Shown here: in pieces, positions 8,280-19,105 of the stretch | Numbering within the stretch: the stretch's first letter is position 1 | Layout: every line of letters starts with the position of its first letter | Assembly: GCA_017557785.1 (NCBI GenBank) | Contig: JAFYYA010000086.1 | Location: 85,270-149,269, forward strand | Source of the DNA: Salinivirgaceae bacterium | Lineage (GTDB): Bacteria > Bacteroidota > Bacteroidia > Bacteroidales > SZUA-534 | Direction of reading: 5' to 3' | Length of the DNA stretch: 64,000 bases | Program-made: the position numbers and the translations under genes | Notes under the pieces: generated by a model | Databases searched by the model: none | The model's input: only the letters and a program-made list of their open reading frames with translations | Told to the model about the DNA's origin: nothing

Positions 8280-11033
8280 ATGTTAAAGAAAATATTACTC
8301 TGTTTTACTGTCGTCGCAATGGTTTCGACACAATCATTCGGACAGAAAAAAGATGTTTCACAATTGACTCGTAGCGACATTCTTTCTATGTCGTACGAGG
8401 AATTGGCGGATATGCCGATTGAAGATGTCATGCAACTGACCAAGATTTTGGGCGTATCGCTCAACGAACTTTACGAAATGCTTTTGAACAAAGATGTTAC
8501 TTCTGCTTCGAAGAAGGCCGAGAGTAGTTTCGACTCGCCGCTTTCGACTACCGTACTTTCGTATGATGAGATTGTGGCTTCAGGCGCGCGCAACATTCAG
8601 GAGGCTATGCGTTTGGTGCCAGGTGTCATTGTCCGTGAAAAGACTAATGGCAACTACGATATTCACATCCGTGGCAACAACAACATTCCTGACGAGAACC
8701 TTACGGTTTACACCGAGAACTCGATGACACTTGTCATGATTGACAACCGTCCGATATACAACTATATTAATGGTGGCACGTTCTGGGAGTCATTCCCTAT
8801 TGATATCGCCGATGTTGATCGTATTGAGGTGGTTCGTGGTGCGGCAAGTGCTCTTTATGGTGCCAATGCCGTAACTGGTGTTATCAACATCATCACTAAG
8901 AACCCTGAGTCGGAGGAATTGCATGTCAATGGTCAGATTCAGGGCGGAAACCTTGGCTCGTATATGGGAAGCCTGAACGTTGGACAGAACATTGGTAAAT
9001 TCGGCTATCGTGTTTCGGGTAACTATCAGAAAATGAAACGTACAACCGATAAATTTTATGTTTTCCAGTACGATTCACTATTCAATCGTGACGATATCCA
9101 GACACTGCCCGACAAAACAAGCAGTTGGCTGACAGTGTTTAACCCTATGGAGAAGATAGAAGACTGGCATCCGTATCCCGAAACTGCTGTTGACCGTTTT
9201 GGTGTGAACGCCAATTTGTATTTCAATCCGGCCGACGATATCAACTTTGTTTTGAGCGGTGGTTATCAAGATTCATACATCAACTCGTCATCGTTTGGTG
9301 ATCCGTCAATCTCAGTAACAGGCCGCGAAATAAAAAGTTCGTATTTCAATTTTATAGGCAAGGCAAAAGGTCTGACACTGCAGTCGAATATGCTGTTTGC
9401 CGAGCAGGACATTGTGTATAAGAATGTCGGTTTCAAGGCCGATGCCCGCACATTCAACGTCAATGCCGAATATGATATTTATGTTGGCGGCTTGAATATC
9501 CGCCCGGGAATTTCGTTCCAGAATGCTCGCTACGACGACACCCCATATCTGATTGCCGATACCACTGGCAAATACTCATCGGGTTATATGAATGGAGTGT
9601 GCAGCTTCCACTCAATAGCAGGTTCGCTTCGTCTCGATTACAAAATGCTTGACGAGAAACTGCGCTTCATTATGGGCGGACGTTTTGAGAAATTCAACAC
9701 ATCAGACGATTTGTATTTCCCGTTCCAATTTGTGGCAAGCTACAATGTGAACGATAAGCACATGTTCCGCGTGGTTGGTTCAATGGCTAACCGCAGTCCG
9801 TTCATTGTCGATTCATATTCGAATTTCGACTGGAACCGTCAGGGACGTCCTTTCCCGTCGCATTTAAAATTCGAAGGCAGCAAAGATCAGAAGCTGGCAT
9901 CTACAAAAAATGTGGAAGTGGGCTATCGTGTTCGTCCTGTCCGCAACTTGTTTGTTGAAGCAGAGGTATTCATGTCGTCAACAAAGAATTTTGGTTGCTT
10001 GTTGCCGGAGTCGATGACTGCATATTTGTACGATTCGTTGTCATTTAATGTGAGTGCACCTGATCCTATTGGCACGATCCCTGTGAAGATTGCTGCGCCG
10101 GCTCAGGCTATTCCTAATGTGGTTAATTTGAAATATCAAAACATCGATGTTAAAGCAAACCAGTATGGAGTTACATTGAATGCGGAATGGGTGGCTAATG
10201 AGAAGTTGGTTTTCAAGGCATTTGGCACTTATCAGATTACAAAGTTGAAAGACCACAACTGTTATAACAACTCTGCAATCATAACCGACATGACAACTCT
10301 TGCCGCCTATAAGTATAAAGCAACACAAGGTGCTAACAAGGTTGGGGCAACAGTGAATAATTATTTTGATGTTCCTTTGAATGTGCAAATTCCCGGTAAA
10401 CTTGCAGATAGCGAAAGTGATTTGCATCAAGGAATTGAAGCAGGAGTGACCAAGCAGATGTTAATCGGGCAAATGATGCAAGCAGGTTTAACAAAGGAGC
10501 AGGCAGTGGCACAAGTCGCACAAATGGCAGCGGCACAATCTGATGAGTGGAAAACAGCTGCTGCACAAGTTCATGCTTTGACTGAGGGCAAATTAACTTT
10601 GGCTGAACCAATTTCCGGAATACCCGCAGTGGAAGTCTCGGAAAAATATAATGCCGATGAGTATCACCAAACTCTTCAGCAACTTGCAGGCGCGGGATTG
10701 GTTAATTACGACGGCCGTTACGAGAATAAAGAAATCACCCACAAGGCAACACCAAGTTTCTTTGGCGGTTTCAGTGTTAACTACACCCCAATTGAAAAAT
10801 TGAATATCTATGCCAGCGGTAATTTCTACTCAAAACAAACCTATAGGACTTCGAATGGTTCGTTTGAGACTGACCCGAAATTCACGGCCAACATGAAAGT
10901 GTCTTACAAGTTTTGGAAAGACAACGCAGTATTTGTCAATGCCCGCAACGTCTTTGGCGACAAGAAGCAAGAGTTTGCCTGGACTGATGAGACTCGGGGT
11001 TGCTACCTTGTCGGTCTTGATTTGAAATTCTAA
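8280..11033 (+). CDS. TonB-dependent outer-membrane receptor
   Basis: This is a 917-residue receptor with a Sec signal (MLKKILLCF...SFGQ). An acidic helical N-terminal segment follows (LTRSDILSMSYEELADMPIE...), then the plug domain at about residues 85-220 (ARNIQEAMRLVPGVIV, IRGNNNI, VDRIEVVRGAASALYGANAV, GVINIIT). The beta-barrel ends in a terminal aromatic strand (LVGLDLKF). It lacks the N-terminal carboxypeptidase-like domain of SusC, so it is of the iron/cobalamin-like class. An Ala/Gln/Met-rich helical insertion lies at about residues 705-785, unusual within a barrel and probably part of an extracellular loop. The substrate is unknown; the YfiR-like neighbour suggests coupled sensing. 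Confidence 0.92.
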   Translation: MLKKILLCFTVVAMVSTQSFGQKKDVSQLTRSDILSMSYEELADMPIEDVMQLTKILGVSLNELYEMLLNKDVTSASKKAESSFDSPLSTTVLSYDEIVASGARNIQEAMRLVPGVIVREKTNGNYDIHIRGNNNIPDENLTVYTENSMTLVMIDNRPIYNYINGGTFWESFPIDIADVDRIEVVRGAASALYGANAVTGVINIITKNPESEELHVNGQIQGGNLGSYMGSLNVGQNIGKFGYRVSGNYQKMKRTTDKFYVFQYDSLFNRDDIQTLPDKTSSWLTVFNPMEKIEDWHPYPETAVDRFGVNANLYFNPADDINFVLSGGYQDSYINSSSFGDPSISVTGREIKSSYFNFIGKAKGLTLQSNMLFAEQDIVYKNVGFKADARTFNVNAEYDIYVGGLNIRPGISFQNARYDDTPYLIADTTGKYSSGYMNGVCSFHSIAGSLRLDYKMLDEKLRFIMGGRFEKFNTSDDLYFPFQFVASYNVNDKHMFRVVGSMANRSPFIVDSYSNFDWNRQGRPFPSHLKFEGSKDQKLASTKNVEVGYRVRPVRNLFVEAEVFMSSTKNFGCLLPESMTAYLYDSLSFNVSAPDPIGTIPVKIAAPAQAIPNVVNLKYQNIDVKANQYGVTLNAEWVANEKLVFKAFGTYQITKLKDHNCYNNSAIITDMTTLAAYKYKATQGANKVGATVNNYFDVPLNVQIPGKLADSESDLHQGIEAGVTKQMLIGQMMQAGLTKEQAVAQVAQMAAAQSDEWKTAAAQVHALTEGKLTLAEPISGIPAVEVSEKYNADEYHQTLQQLAGAGLVNYDGRYENKEITHKATPSFFGGFSVNYTPIEKLNIYASGNFYSKQTYRTSNGSFETDPKFTANMKVSYKFWKDNAVFVNARNVFGDKKQEFAWTDETRGCYLVGLDLKF

Positions 11034-11054
11034 TACACCTATTATATATAGGAA

Positions 11055-11090
11055 CAAAAAAGGCGGCTTTTGAGTCGCCTTTTTTTGTTG
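11055..11090 (+). terminator. Terminator after the TonB-dependent receptor
   Basis: AAAAAAGGCGGCT pairs with GAGTCGCCTTTTTT (one or two G-U/mismatch positions) across a short loop, and ends in a long T-run. Confidence 0.9.
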
Positions 11091-11254
11091 TCGGCGCATT
11101 GATGATGGAGAAAAACTGCCTATGTGGGTGTTCATAAAAGTCAACCATCTTGGTTGAAAGTTGCGTTTTGTCCTTAATTATTGGGCTTTGCGCCTGTGGA
11201 AGTTATTTTTCAAAATATTTATTTTGAGAGTATTGATTAAGAAGAAATTGTTTT

Positions 11255-11262
11255 TACCTTTG
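11255..11262 (+). promoter_or_regulatory. Main promoter of the str-S10-spc-alpha operon
   Basis: TACCTTTG is an exact TAnnTTTG -7 box, with TTG at 11233-11235 at the right distance (19 bases) for the -33 core. It lies 46 bases before rpsL. No other equally good promoter was seen before rplQ, so it may drive up to 17 kb. The 275-base gap upstream also holds a perfect 7-bp hairpin (11141-11157) of unknown role. Confidence 0.7.
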
Positions 11263-11308
11263 CGAACCGATTTTTGCGGAGAATTATGTACATTTTATTA
11301 ATAAAAAT

Positions 11309-11683
11309 ATGCCAACTATACAACAATTAGTAAGAAAAGGGCGAGTAGAGATGGACAAGAAGAGCAAGGCACCAGCCTTGGATTCATGCCCGCAGCGCCG
11401 TGGTGTTTGTGTTCGTGTTTACACCACAACGCCTAAAAAGCCAAACTCAGCCATGCGCAAAGTGGCCAGGGTTCGTTTAACAAATGGTAAGGAAGTCAAC
11501 TCTTACATTCCGGGAGAGGGTCACAATCTGCAGGAGCACTCAATTGTGATGATCCGCGGAGGTCGTGTTAAGGATCTACCAGGTGTTCGTTACCACATCA
11601 TTCGTGGTGCTTTGGATACATCGGGAGTAGAGGGACGTAAACAGCGTCGCTCAAAGTATGGTGCTAAAAGACCTAAAAAATAA
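11309..11683 (+). CDS. rpsL: 30S ribosomal protein S12
   Basis: The 124-residue uS12 lies at the decoding centre. [12 protein letters not shown] holds Lys43/Lys44 and [13 protein letters not shown] holds Lys88/Asp89. These are the positions whose substitution gives streptomycin resistance, and here they carry the wild-type residues. It is the first gene of the translation operon, 18 bases before rpsG. Confidence 0.98.
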   Translation: MPTIQQLVRKGRVEMDKKSKAPALDSCPQRRGVCVRVYTTTPKKPNSAMRKVARVRLTNGKEVNSYIPGEGHNLQEHSIVMIRGGRVKDLPGVRYHIIRGALDTSGVEGRKQRRSKYGAKRPKK

Positions 11684-11701
11684 TTTTATCAATAAAGTAA
11701 A

Positions 11702-12178
11702 ATGAGAAAATCAAAACCAAAGAGTAGGATTCTGTTACCGGATCCAAAGTTCAATGACGTATTGGTTACCCGTTTTGTCAACAACCTGATGTTGGACGGG
11801 AAAAAGAGCATCGCATACGAGATTTTCTATGACTCGCTTGAGATGGTTGGTGCAAAAATGAAAGATAAGGAATTGACCCCGCTTGACATCTGGAAAAAAG
11901 CACTTCAGAATGTAACACCACAAGTTGAGGTTCGTAGCCGCCGTGTGGGTGGTGCAACATTCCAAATTCCGCAGGAAATCCGTGAGACCCGCAAAGTGGC
12001 CATGAGTATGAAGAATATGATTCTGTTCGCCCGCAAACGTGCTGGTCACTCAATGGCAGAGAAACTTTCGGCAGAGATAATTGCCGCATTCAACGAAGAA
12101 GGTGGCGCATTCAAGAGGAAAGAAGAAATCCACCGTATGGCTGAGGCCAACAAGGCATTCTCACACTTCCGCTTTTAA
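11702..12178 (+). CDS. rpsG: 30S ribosomal protein S7
   Basis: The 158-residue uS7 nucleates the head of the small subunit by binding the 3' domain of 16S r[18 protein letters not shown], the [11 protein letters not shown] beta-hairpin and the C-terminal [10 protein letters not shown] are conserved. Length is normal. It lies between rpsL and fusA. Confidence 0.98.
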   Translation: MRKSKPKSRILLPDPKFNDVLVTRFVNNLMLDGKKSIAYEIFYDSLEMVGAKMKDKELTPLDIWKKALQNVTPQVEVRSRRVGGATFQIPQEIRETRKVAMSMKNMILFARKRAGHSMAEKLSAEIIAAFNEEGGAFKRKEEIHRMAEANKAFSHFRF

Positions 12179-12191
12179 TTAGAAGAATAAA

Positions 12192-14291
12192 ATGGCAAGA
12201 GATCTTAAATACACTCGCAACTTCGGCATCATGGCTCACATTGATGCCGGAAAAACAACAACATCAGAGCGTATCCTGTTTTACACTGGTATAACCCACC
12301 GCATTGGTGAGGTTCACGATGGCGCCGCCACCATGGACTGGATGGAGCAAGAGCAGGAGCGCGGTATCACCATTACTTCGGCTGCCACCACTTGCTTCTG
12401 GAAATATAATGGCAACGAGTACAAGTACAACCTTATTGACACTCCGGGACACGTTGACTTCACTGTTGAGGTTGAACGCTGTCTTCGCGTTTTGGACGGT
12501 GCAGTAGCCGTTTATTGCGCAGTTGGTGGTGTTGAGCCGCAGTCAGAAACTGTATGGCGTCAGGCCAACAAATATCACGTTCCGCGTATCGCATTCGTTA
12601 ACAAGATGGACCGCATCGGTGCCGACTATTTCTCGGTTGTTAACCAAATCCGCGAGCGTCTGAACGCAAACGCTGTTACAATCCACATCCCAATCGGTTC
12701 TGAAGCCGATTTCCGTGGTTTGGTCGACCTTATCGAAATGAAGGCGATTGTTTGGGTTGATGATGCCACAATGGGTACCAACTACAAATACATCGACATT
12801 CCGGAGGATTTGGTAGAGACAGCCAACGAGTACCGCGCAAAACTGATTGAGTCAGTTGCCGAACTCGATGACACTCTGTTGGAGCGCTTCTTCGAAGATC
12901 CTGATTCAATCACAGTTGATGAGATTAAGAGTGTAATCCGCCGTGCCACAATCGAACAGATGATTGTTCCGGTATTGTGCGGTTCAGCCTTTAAGAACAA
13001 AGGTATCCAACGTCTGTTGGACGCTGTTGCAGCATTCCTGCCAAGCCCGGTTGACGTACCAGCAATCATCGGTACAAACCCGGCAAATGGTGAGGAAGAA
13101 GACAGAAAAGTAGATGCAAAAGAGCCATTCTGCGGTTTGGCATTCAAGATTGCCACCGACCCGTATGTTGGCCGTTTGTGCTTTATCCGTGTATATAGTG
13201 GCGTGCTCAACGCAGGTGACACTGTTTTGAATATGCGTACCGGCAAGAAAGAGCGTATCTCACGTTTGTTCCAGATGCACTCGAACCACCAGAACCCAAT
13301 GGAGAAGATTGAGGCTGGTGATATTTGCGCAGGTATCGGTTTCAAAGACATTCGCACCGGTGACACATTGTGCGCAGAGAGTGCACCAATCGTACTTGAG
13401 AGCATGACATTCCCGAAACCGGTTATCAGCATCGCCATTGAGCCGAAGACACAAGGTGATATGGAGAAACTCGACGCCGCTCTTATCAAGTTGGCCGAGG
13501 AAGACCCAACCTTCACTTTGAAGACTGATCAGGATTCAGGTCAGATTGTCATCAGCGGTATGGGTGAGTTGCACTTGGATATCCTTATCGACCGTCTGAA
13601 ACGTGAGTTCAAGGTTGAAGTTAACCAAGGTGCACCGCAGGTTGCTTACAAAGAGGCTATCACCGCTACAGTTGATCACCGCGAGGTATTCAAGAAACAG
13701 ACTGGTGGTCGTGGTAAGTTCGCCGACATCGTGGTTAAGGTTTCACCGGCCGAAGAAGGCAAAGAAGGTCTTACATTCATCGATTCTATCAAGGGTGGTC
13801 ACATCCCGGCAGAATATATTCCTTCAGTAGAGAAGGGCTTCAAAGAGGCAATGAAGAATGGTCCGTTGGCAGGCTTCCCTGTTGACAGCCTTCAGGTTGA
13901 GTTGATCGATGGTTCGTTCCACCCAGTTGACTCTGACCAGTTGTCATTCGAGATTGCTGGCCGTCAGGCATTCCGCGAGGCTTGCTCAAAGGCAAAACCA
14001 ATCCTTCTCGAGCCTATCATGCACGTTGAGGTTGTAACACCTGAGGACTATATGGGTGACGTTATCGGTGACCTTAACAAACGTCGTGGTCAGGTAGAAG
14101 GCATGGAGTCACGCCCGACAGGCGACCGCGTTGTGAAGGCAAACGTTCCGTTGTCGGAGATGTTCGGTTATGTTACCGTTCTGCGTACAATCACATCAGG
14201 CCGCGCTACATCGAGCATGGAGTTCTCGCACTACGCTGAGACCCCGAAGAACGTGGCAACTGAAGTGTTGGAGAAAATCAAAGGCAAATAA
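12192..14291 (+). CDS. fusA: Elongation factor G
   Basis: This is a 699-residue translational GTPase that drives tRNA-mRNA translocation and, with RRF, ribosome recycling. G1 is AHIDAGKTT (residues 15-23), G3 DTPGHVDF and G4 NKMDRIGAD. Domain IV ([10 protein letters not shown] region) and domain V ([22 protein letters not shown]-like) are present. It follows rpsG by 13 bases. tuf, which follows fusA in Proteobacteria, is replaced directly by rpsJ, the usual Bacteroidota arrangement. Full length argues for the canonical factor and not an EF-G2 paralogue. Confidence 0.97.
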   Translation: MARDLKYTRNFGIMAHIDAGKTTTSERILFYTGITHRIGEVHDGAATMDWMEQEQERGITITSAATTCFWKYNGNEYKYNLIDTPGHVDFTVEVERCLRVLDGAVAVYCAVGGVEPQSETVWRQANKYHVPRIAFVNKMDRIGADYFSVVNQIRERLNANAVTIHIPIGSEADFRGLVDLIEMKAIVWVDDATMGTNYKYIDIPEDLVETANEYRAKLIESVAELDDTLLERFFEDPDSITVDEIKSVIRRATIEQMIVPVLCGSAFKNKGIQRLLDAVAAFLPSPVDVPAIIGTNPANGEEEDRKVDAKEPFCGLAFKIATDPYVGRLCFIRVYSGVLNAGDTVLNMRTGKKERISRLFQMHSNHQNPMEKIEAGDICAGIGFKDIRTGDTLCAESAPIVLESMTFPKPVISIAIEPKTQGDMEKLDAALIKLAEEDPTFTLKTDQDSGQIVISGMGELHLDILIDRLKREFKVEVNQGAPQVAYKEAITATVDHREVFKKQTGGRGKFADIVVKVSPAEEGKEGLTFIDSIKGGHIPAEYIPSVEKGFKEAMKNGPLAGFPVDSLQVELIDGSFHPVDSDQLSFEIAGRQAFREACSKAKPILLEPIMHVEVVTPEDYMGDVIGDLNKRRGQVEGMESRPTGDRVVKANVPLSEMFGYVTVLRTITSGRATSSMEFSHYAETPKNVATEVLEKIKGK

Positions 14292-14312
14292 TTCTTGTTA
14301 TACATTAAACAT

Positions 14313-14618
14313 ATGAGCCAAAAAATCAGAATTAAATTGAAATCTTACGATCACAACTTGGTTGACAAGTCAGCCGAGAAGATCGTGAAGACTGTAAAGA
14401 CCACTGGCGCAGTTGTTAGCGGACCTATTCCACTTCCGACACACCGCCGCGTGTTTACAGTGCTGCGCTCAACATTCGTGAACAAAAAATCACGCGAACA
14501 GTTTGAGCTGTCTTCTTACAAAAGGCTTCTCGACATCTACAGCTCTACAGCTAAGACTATCGATGCCTTGATGAAACTTGAACTGCCCAGCGGCGTTGAA
14601 GTTGAGATTAAAGTATGA
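14313..14618 (+). CDS. rpsJ: 30S ribosomal protein S10
   Basis: The 101-residue uS10 (NusE) is a head protein that also joins the NusB antitermination complex. The start [15 protein letters not shown] at 14313 is the conserved family start; the open frame extends six codons further upstream to 14295 but that extension is not conserved. The [17 protein letters not shown] loop contacting 16S rRNA is intact. Confidence 0.97.
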   Translation: MSQKIRIKLKSYDHNLVDKSAEKIVKTVKTTGAVVSGPIPLPTHRRVFTVLRSTFVNKKSREQFELSSYKRLLDIYSSTAKTIDALMKLELPSGVEVEIKV

Positions 14619-14637
14619 CATTTTATAAATTATAAAA

Positions 14638-15255
14638 ATGGCTGGATTAATAGGTAAAAAAATCGGAATGACATCGATTTTCAGTGCCGAGGGAAAAAAT
14701 ATTCCATGCACTGTTATCGAAGCAGGACCTTGCGTTGTTACGCAAGTGAAAACCGTTGAGAAAGACGGTTACAGCGCACTTCAATTAGGCTATGAGGACA
14801 AGAGTGAAAAGAATTTCACTAAAGCCGAATTGGGACATTTCAAAAAGGCCGGCACCGCACCAAAGGCAAAGGTTGCCGAATTTTTGGATGTTGATGGTGA
14901 ATACAAGTTGGGTGATGTCATCACAGTTGACATCTTCAACGATGAGGCATGGGTTGACGTTACTGGAATATCGAAAGGTAAAGGTTTCCAGGGCGTAGTC
15001 AGAAGACACAACTTCAATGGTGTCAACGACGCAACTCACGGTCAGCACAACCGCGGACGCCACCCGGGTTCATTGGGTGCGTCATCTTACCCTTCACGTG
15101 TTATGCCAGGTATGCGTATGGCAGGCCGTATGGGTGGTGATCAAGTTAAGGTTCTCAGCCTTCGTATCGTGAAGATTATGCCGGAGAACAACTTGATTTT
15201 AGTAAAGGGATCAGTACCAGGTCACAAAGGTTCATACTTAATAATTGAGAAATAA
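14638..15255 (+). CDS. rplC: 50S ribosomal protein L3
   Basis: The 205-residue uL3 helps nucleate the large subunit near the peptidyl-transferase centre. [27 protein letters not shown] and [14 protein letters not shown] are diagnostic. Its TAA shares one base with the ATG of rplD, indicating translational coupling. Confidence 0.98.
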   Translation: MAGLIGKKIGMTSIFSAEGKNIPCTVIEAGPCVVTQVKTVEKDGYSALQLGYEDKSEKNFTKAELGHFKKAGTAPKAKVAEFLDVDGEYKLGDVITVDIFNDEAWVDVTGISKGKGFQGVVRRHNFNGVNDATHGQHNRGRHPGSLGASSYPSRVMPGMRMAGRMGGDQVKVLSLRIVKIMPENNLILVKGSVPGHKGSYLIIEK

Positions 15256-15881
15256 TGGAATTGAAAGTTTTAAATCAGGAAGGTAAGGAAACTGGCAAGA
15301 GCGTCGAGTTGAATGATTCCATCTATGGTGTTGAACCTAATGATCATGCTATTTATCTTGACGTTAAACAATACCTGGCCAACCAGCGTCAGGGCACACA
15401 TAAATCGAAGCAGCGTAACGAGGTTTCTGGCAGCACCCGCAAGTTGAAAAAACAGAAAGGTACTGGCGGCGCACGTTGCGGTAGCATCAAAGCACCAGTT
15501 TTTGTTGGCGGTGGCCGCGTATTCGGTCCGGAGCCACGCGATTATTCGTTCAAATTGAACAAGAAGGTTAAACAATTGGCACGCAAATCGGCTTTGTCAT
15601 ACAAGGCAAAAGAGAACGCCATCATCGTTGTCGACAACATCGCAATCGATGCACCGAAAACTAAGGCATGCGTGGCTTTGCTTGACAACCTGAAAATCAA
15701 TGGCAAAAAATCATTATTGGTGTTAGGCGATTCTAATAAAAACGTATATTTGTCGTCGCGAAATTTGGAAGGTGTGGAAGTCGTAACTGCCGATCTTCTA
15801 AATACTTATCAAATAATGAATGCTTCATCGCTTGTGATTACAGAGAACTCATTAGAGATTATTGAAAACTTATTAGGATAA
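15255..15881 (+). CDS. rplD: 50S ribosomal protein L4
   Basis: The 208-residue uL4 reaches the polypeptide exit tunnel. The tunnel loop is seen in [17 protein letters not shown]. In enterobacteria L4 also represses the S10 operon; no such leader is visible here, since rpsJ follows fusA without a long gap. The start overlaps the rplC stop by one base. Confidence 0.97.
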   Translation: MELKVLNQEGKETGKSVELNDSIYGVEPNDHAIYLDVKQYLANQRQGTHKSKQRNEVSGSTRKLKKQKGTGGARCGSIKAPVFVGGGRVFGPEPRDYSFKLNKKVKQLARKSALSYKAKENAIIVVDNIAIDAPKTKACVALLDNLKINGKKSLLVLGDSNKNVYLSSRNLEGVEVVTADLLNTYQIMNASSLVITENSLEIIENLLG

Positions 15882-15896
15882 TAGGAGGGACAAGTT

Positions 15897-16187
15897 ATGA
15901 GCATTATAATTAGACCAATCATAACAGAGAAGATGACTGCTCAGGCAGAGAAACTCAACCGTTATGGTTTTATTGTCGATAAGAAAGCAGACAAACTGCA
16001 GATTCGCAAAGAAGTGGAAGACTTGTACGGAGTCAGTGTCGATTCAGTAAACACAATCCGCTATGCAGGCAAGCGCAAATCGCGCTATACCAAGGCAGGT
16101 TTTGTTGAAGGTCGCACAAACGCTTATAAGAAAGCGATTGTGACACTGAAGGAAGGACAGTCAATTGATTTTTATAGCAATATTTAG
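15897..16187 (+). CDS. rplW: 50S ribosomal protein L23
   Basis: The 96-residue uL23 sits at the tunnel exit and docks trigger factor and SRP. MSIIIRPIITEKMT and GKRKSRYTKAGFVEGRTNAYKKA (key residues) are typical. A perfect Shine-Dalgarno AGGAGG at 15883-15888 stands 8 bases before the ATG, which is unusual in a phylum where most genes lack one. Confidence 0.97.
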   Translation: MSIIIRPIITEKMTAQAEKLNRYGFIVDKKADKLQIRKEVEDLYGVSVDSVNTIRYAGKRKSRYTKAGFVEGRTNAYKKAIVTLKEGQSIDFYSNI

Positions 16188-16202
16188 TATTAATTATAGA
16201 TA

Positions 16203-17033
16203 ATGGCCGCGAAAAAATTAAAACCCGTTACAGCGGGTATGCGAGGCAAGGTGGTTAGCAACTTTGAAACAGTAACCACCACGACACCTGAAAAATCATT
16301 GTTGAGTCCATTAAGGAAGTCCGGCGGTAGAAACAACGACGGACGTCTAACAATGAGATATATAGGTGGTGGACACAAACAACGCTATCGTATTGTCGAC
16401 TTCAAACGCGACAAGGATGGCATTCCTGGAACAGTTAAATCGATCGAGTACGATCCAAATCGTAGTGCTCGCATCGCTTTAGTTGTTTACGCCGATGGTG
16501 AGAAACGGTACATTCTGGCTCCTAACGGTTTGACCGTTGGCCAGGTAGTTATGTCGGGCAAGGGTGTTGCACCCGAGATCGGCAACACACTGTACCTTTC
16601 AGAGATTCCACTCGGTACTATCATTCACAACATTGAGTTACGCCCCAACGCAGGAGGTAGCATGGCACGCAGCGCCGGAACGTTTGCGCAGCTTACATCA
16701 CGCGAAGGAAAGTACGCAATTGTGAAATTGCCTTCGGGAGAAATCCGTATGGTATTGGTGACATGCAAAGCAACTATTGGAGTTGTCGGCAATTCAGATC
16801 ATGCTTTGGAAGTGTCTGGCAAAGCCGGACGTTCGCGCTGGTTGGGCCGCAGACCACGCAACCGTGGTGTTGTGATGAACCCGGTCGATCACCCGATGGG
16901 TGGTGGCGAAGGCCGCGCTTCTGGTGGACACCCGCGTTCAAGAAATGGTATGCCTGCTAAAGGCTACAAGACTCGTCGTCCGAAGAAGCAGTCTAATAAT
17001 TTGATTGTTGAACGTAGAAAAAGTAAAGCATAA
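16203..17033 (+). CDS. rplB: 50S ribosomal protein L2
   Basis: The 276-residue uL2 is required for subunit association and peptidyl-transferase activity. The [19 protein letters not shown] segment contains the histidine near the catalytic centre (E. coli His229 equivalent). [17 protein letters not shown] is the N-terminal RNA-binding motif. Length is normal. Confidence 0.98.
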   Translation: MAAKKLKPVTAGMRGKVVSNFETVTTTTPEKSLLSPLRKSGGRNNDGRLTMRYIGGGHKQRYRIVDFKRDKDGIPGTVKSIEYDPNRSARIALVVYADGEKRYILAPNGLTVGQVVMSGKGVAPEIGNTLYLSEIPLGTIIHNIELRPNAGGSMARSAGTFAQLTSREGKYAIVKLPSGEIRMVLVTCKATIGVVGNSDHALEVSGKAGRSRWLGRRPRNRGVVMNPVDHPMGGGEGRASGGHPRSRNGMPAKGYKTRRPKKQSNNLIVERRKSKA

Positions 17034-17039
17034 TAGATT

Positions 17040-17306
17040 ATGAGTCGTTCGTTAAAAAAAGGGCCGTACATTCATTACAAGCTGGACGCTAAGGTTACAG
17101 CTATGAATGAATCAGGTAAGAAAGATGTTATCAAAACCTGGTCGAGGGCTTCAATGATTTCTCCAGACTTTGTTGGGCATACCTTTGCTGTTCATAATGG
17201 AAACCGTTTTATACCAGTTTATGTAACTGAGAATATGGTAGGTCATAAGCTTGGCGAATTTGCCCCAACCCGTCAGTTCAGAGGTCACGGAGGAAAGAAA
17301 AAATAA
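17040..17306 (+). CDS. rpsS: 30S ribosomal protein S19
   Basis: The 88-residue uS19 pairs with S13 in the head. [36 protein letters not shown] and [17 protein letters not shown] are characteristic. It starts 6 bases after rplB. Confidence 0.98.
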   Translation: MSRSLKKGPYIHYKLDAKVTAMNESGKKDVIKTWSRASMISPDFVGHTFAVHNGNRFIPVYVTENMVGHKLGEFAPTRQFRGHGGKKK

Positions 17307-17326
17307 TAATGTAAATCGGAACTAAC

Positions 17327-17749
17327 ATGGGTGCAAGAAAAAGAAATATGGCCAATCAAATGAAAGAGGAGAGGAAGAGCATCAGCTTCGCTAAGCTGAA
17401 CGACTGCCCGACATCTCCCCGCAAAATGCGTTTGATTGCAGATATGGTTCGTGGCGTAGAGGTCAACAAAGCGTTGAGCATGCTGCGCTATTGTCCTAAA
17501 GAAGCTTCTGTAAGAGTTGAGAAACTGTTATTGTCAGCTATCGCAAACTGGCAGCAGAAAAATGAGGGAGCAAGAATCGAAGAGTCTAATCTTTATGTTA
17601 AAGAGATTTCAGTTGACTCCGGACGCCAACTGAAGAGACTTCGTCCAGCTCCGCAAGGTCGTGGTTACCGCATCAGAAAACGTTCAAACCACGTTACCGT
17701 TGTTGTAGATAGCCGCAATATGAGTCAAACAAACGAAAAAAGTGAATAA
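17327..17749 (+). CDS. rplV: 50S ribosomal protein L22
   Basis: The 140-residue uL22 has the conserved [16 protein letters not shown] helix and the tunnel-lining beta-hairpin [20 protein letters not shown], where macrolide-resistance changes map. The start MGARKRN at 17327 matches Bacteroidota orthologues. Its stop codon abuts the ATG of rpsC. Confidence 0.97.
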   Translation: MGARKRNMANQMKEERKSISFAKLNDCPTSPRKMRLIADMVRGVEVNKALSMLRYCPKEASVRVEKLLLSAIANWQQKNEGARIEESNLYVKEISVDSGRQLKRLRPAPQGRGYRIRKRSNHVTVVVDSRNMSQTNEKSE

Positions 17750-18445
17750 ATGGGACAGAAATGTAATCCTATCGGAAATAGGTTAGGTGTCATCAAAGGT
17801 TGGGATTCCAACTGGTTCGGTGGCAAGAAGTATTCAGAGAAAATTCTCGAGGACAGCAAGATCCGCGAGTATCTTCAGGCTCGTTTGGCCAAAGCAAGCG
17901 TATCGAAAATCATTATCGAGCGCACACTGAAACTTATCACCATTACCGTAAACACTGCCCGTCCGGGTATCATCATTGGTAAAGGTGGTCAGGAGGTTGA
18001 CAAGCTTAAGGAAGAATTAAAGAAAATAACCAAAAAGGAAGTGCAGATTAACATCTTCGAAGTGAAGAGACCGGAACTTGATGCATTCCTTGTAGGTAGC
18101 AATATCGCCCGTCAGTTGGAGGGTCGCGTTTCGTATCGCCGCGCCGTCAAGATGGGCATAGCATCAACAATGCGCATGGGTGCTGAAGGCATCAAGGTTC
18201 AAGTATCGGGACGCTTGGGCGGAGCTGAAATGGCACGTTCGGAGATTTTCAAAGAGGGTCGCATTCCATTGCACACTCTGAGAGCCGACATCGACTATGC
18301 TCAGGTTGAGGCTTTGACTAAAGTCGGCTTGATCGGCATCAAGGTTTGGATTTGCAAGGGCGAAGTTTATGGCAAACGCGACCTTTCACCAAACGTAGGC
18401 GCCGCACAACCGCAAAAGAAGGGACTTAAAAAACGTCAAAAGTAA
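17750..18445 (+). CDS. rpsC: 30S ribosomal protein S3
   Basis: The 231-residue uS3 forms part of the mRNA entry channel. The KH domain GxxG motif is seen in [33 protein letters not shown] is the family start. It begins on the base after the rplV stop. Confidence 0.98.
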   Translation: MGQKCNPIGNRLGVIKGWDSNWFGGKKYSEKILEDSKIREYLQARLAKASVSKIIIERTLKLITITVNTARPGIIIGKGGQEVDKLKEELKKITKKEVQINIFEVKRPELDAFLVGSNIARQLEGRVSYRRAVKMGIASTMRMGAEGIKVQVSGRLGGAEMARSEIFKEGRIPLHTLRADIDYAQVEALTKVGLIGIKVWICKGEVYGKRDLSPNVGAAQPQKKGLKKRQK

Positions 18446-18462
18446 TCTAAATTCAGTTTAAG

Positions 18463-18891
18463 ATGTTACAGCCAAAGAAAACTAAGTACAGAAGAGTACA
18501 AAAAGGCCGTTCGACAGGTAATGCTCATCGTGGACACGAACTGGCATTCGGTTCTTTCGGTATCAAGTCTCTAGGAGAATGCTGGGTTACTGCAAGACAG
18601 ATTGAGGCAGCTCGTCAGGCTGTCACCCGTTACATGAAACGTGAAGGACAAATTTGGATAAGGATATTCCCTGACAAAGTTGTAACTAAGAAGCCTGCCG
18701 ATGTGCGTATGGGTAAAGGTAAAGGTGACCCGGAGTGCTTCGCAGCTGTAGTTACTCCTGGTCGTATACTTATTGAAGCCGAAGGTGTGCCATTCGAAGT
18801 TGCAAAGGAAGCTTTGCGTCTGGGTGCACAGAAATTGCCAATCAAGACCAAATTTATTGTTCGTAACGATTTTGTTGAATCTTCAATTTAA
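18463..18891 (+). CDS. rplP: 50S ribosomal protein L16
   Basis: The 142-residue uL16 organises tRNA binding at the A-site of the large subunit. [16 protein letters not shown] and the [20 protein letters not shown] loop (with the arginine that is hydroxylated in some bacteria) are clear. Length is normal. Confidence 0.98.
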   Translation: MLQPKKTKYRRVQKGRSTGNAHRGHELAFGSFGIKSLGECWVTARQIEAARQAVTRYMKREGQIWIRIFPDKVVTKKPADVRMGKGKGDPECFAAVVTPGRILIEAEGVPFEVAKEALRLGAQKLPIKTKFIVRNDFVESSI

Positions 18892-18895
18892 TGCA

Positions 18896-19096
18896 ATGAA
18901 AGCTTCAGAAGTTAGAGAATTATCGACCTTGGAAATCCAGGAGCAGATAGAGAGCAATACAAAGGCCTTGACAAAGATGCGTCTGAACCACGCAGTGTCG
19001 CCACTCGAAAATCCTAACAAGATTGGTGAGACCAAACGCGACATCGCACGTTTGAAGACAGAGTTGAGAGCCAGAGAAATTAACACAAAAAAATAA
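18896..19096 (+). CDS. rpmC: 50S ribosomal protein L29
   Basis: The 66-residue uL29 is a two-helix protein at the tunnel exit. MKASEVRELSTLEIQEQIE and NPNKIGETKRDIARLKTELR define it. The open frame begins upstream inside rplP at 18773, but the ATG at 18896, 4 bases after the rplP stop, is the conserved start. Confidence 0.97.
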   Translation: MKASEVRELSTLEIQEQIESNTKALTKMRLNHAVSPLENPNKIGETKRDIARLKTELRAREINTKK

Positions 19097-19105
19097 TATT
19101 GGCAG

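Noticed and set aside
11141-11157. Perfect hairpin TCAACCA-TCT-TGGTTGA as a terminator or operator
   Set aside because: There is no T-run and a strong terminator already lies 50 bases upstream; a 7-bp hairpin alone is too little to claim a function.
12782-13516. 244-codon open frame antisense to fusA
   Set aside because: fusA is unambiguous and this frame has serine-rich, shadow-type composition.
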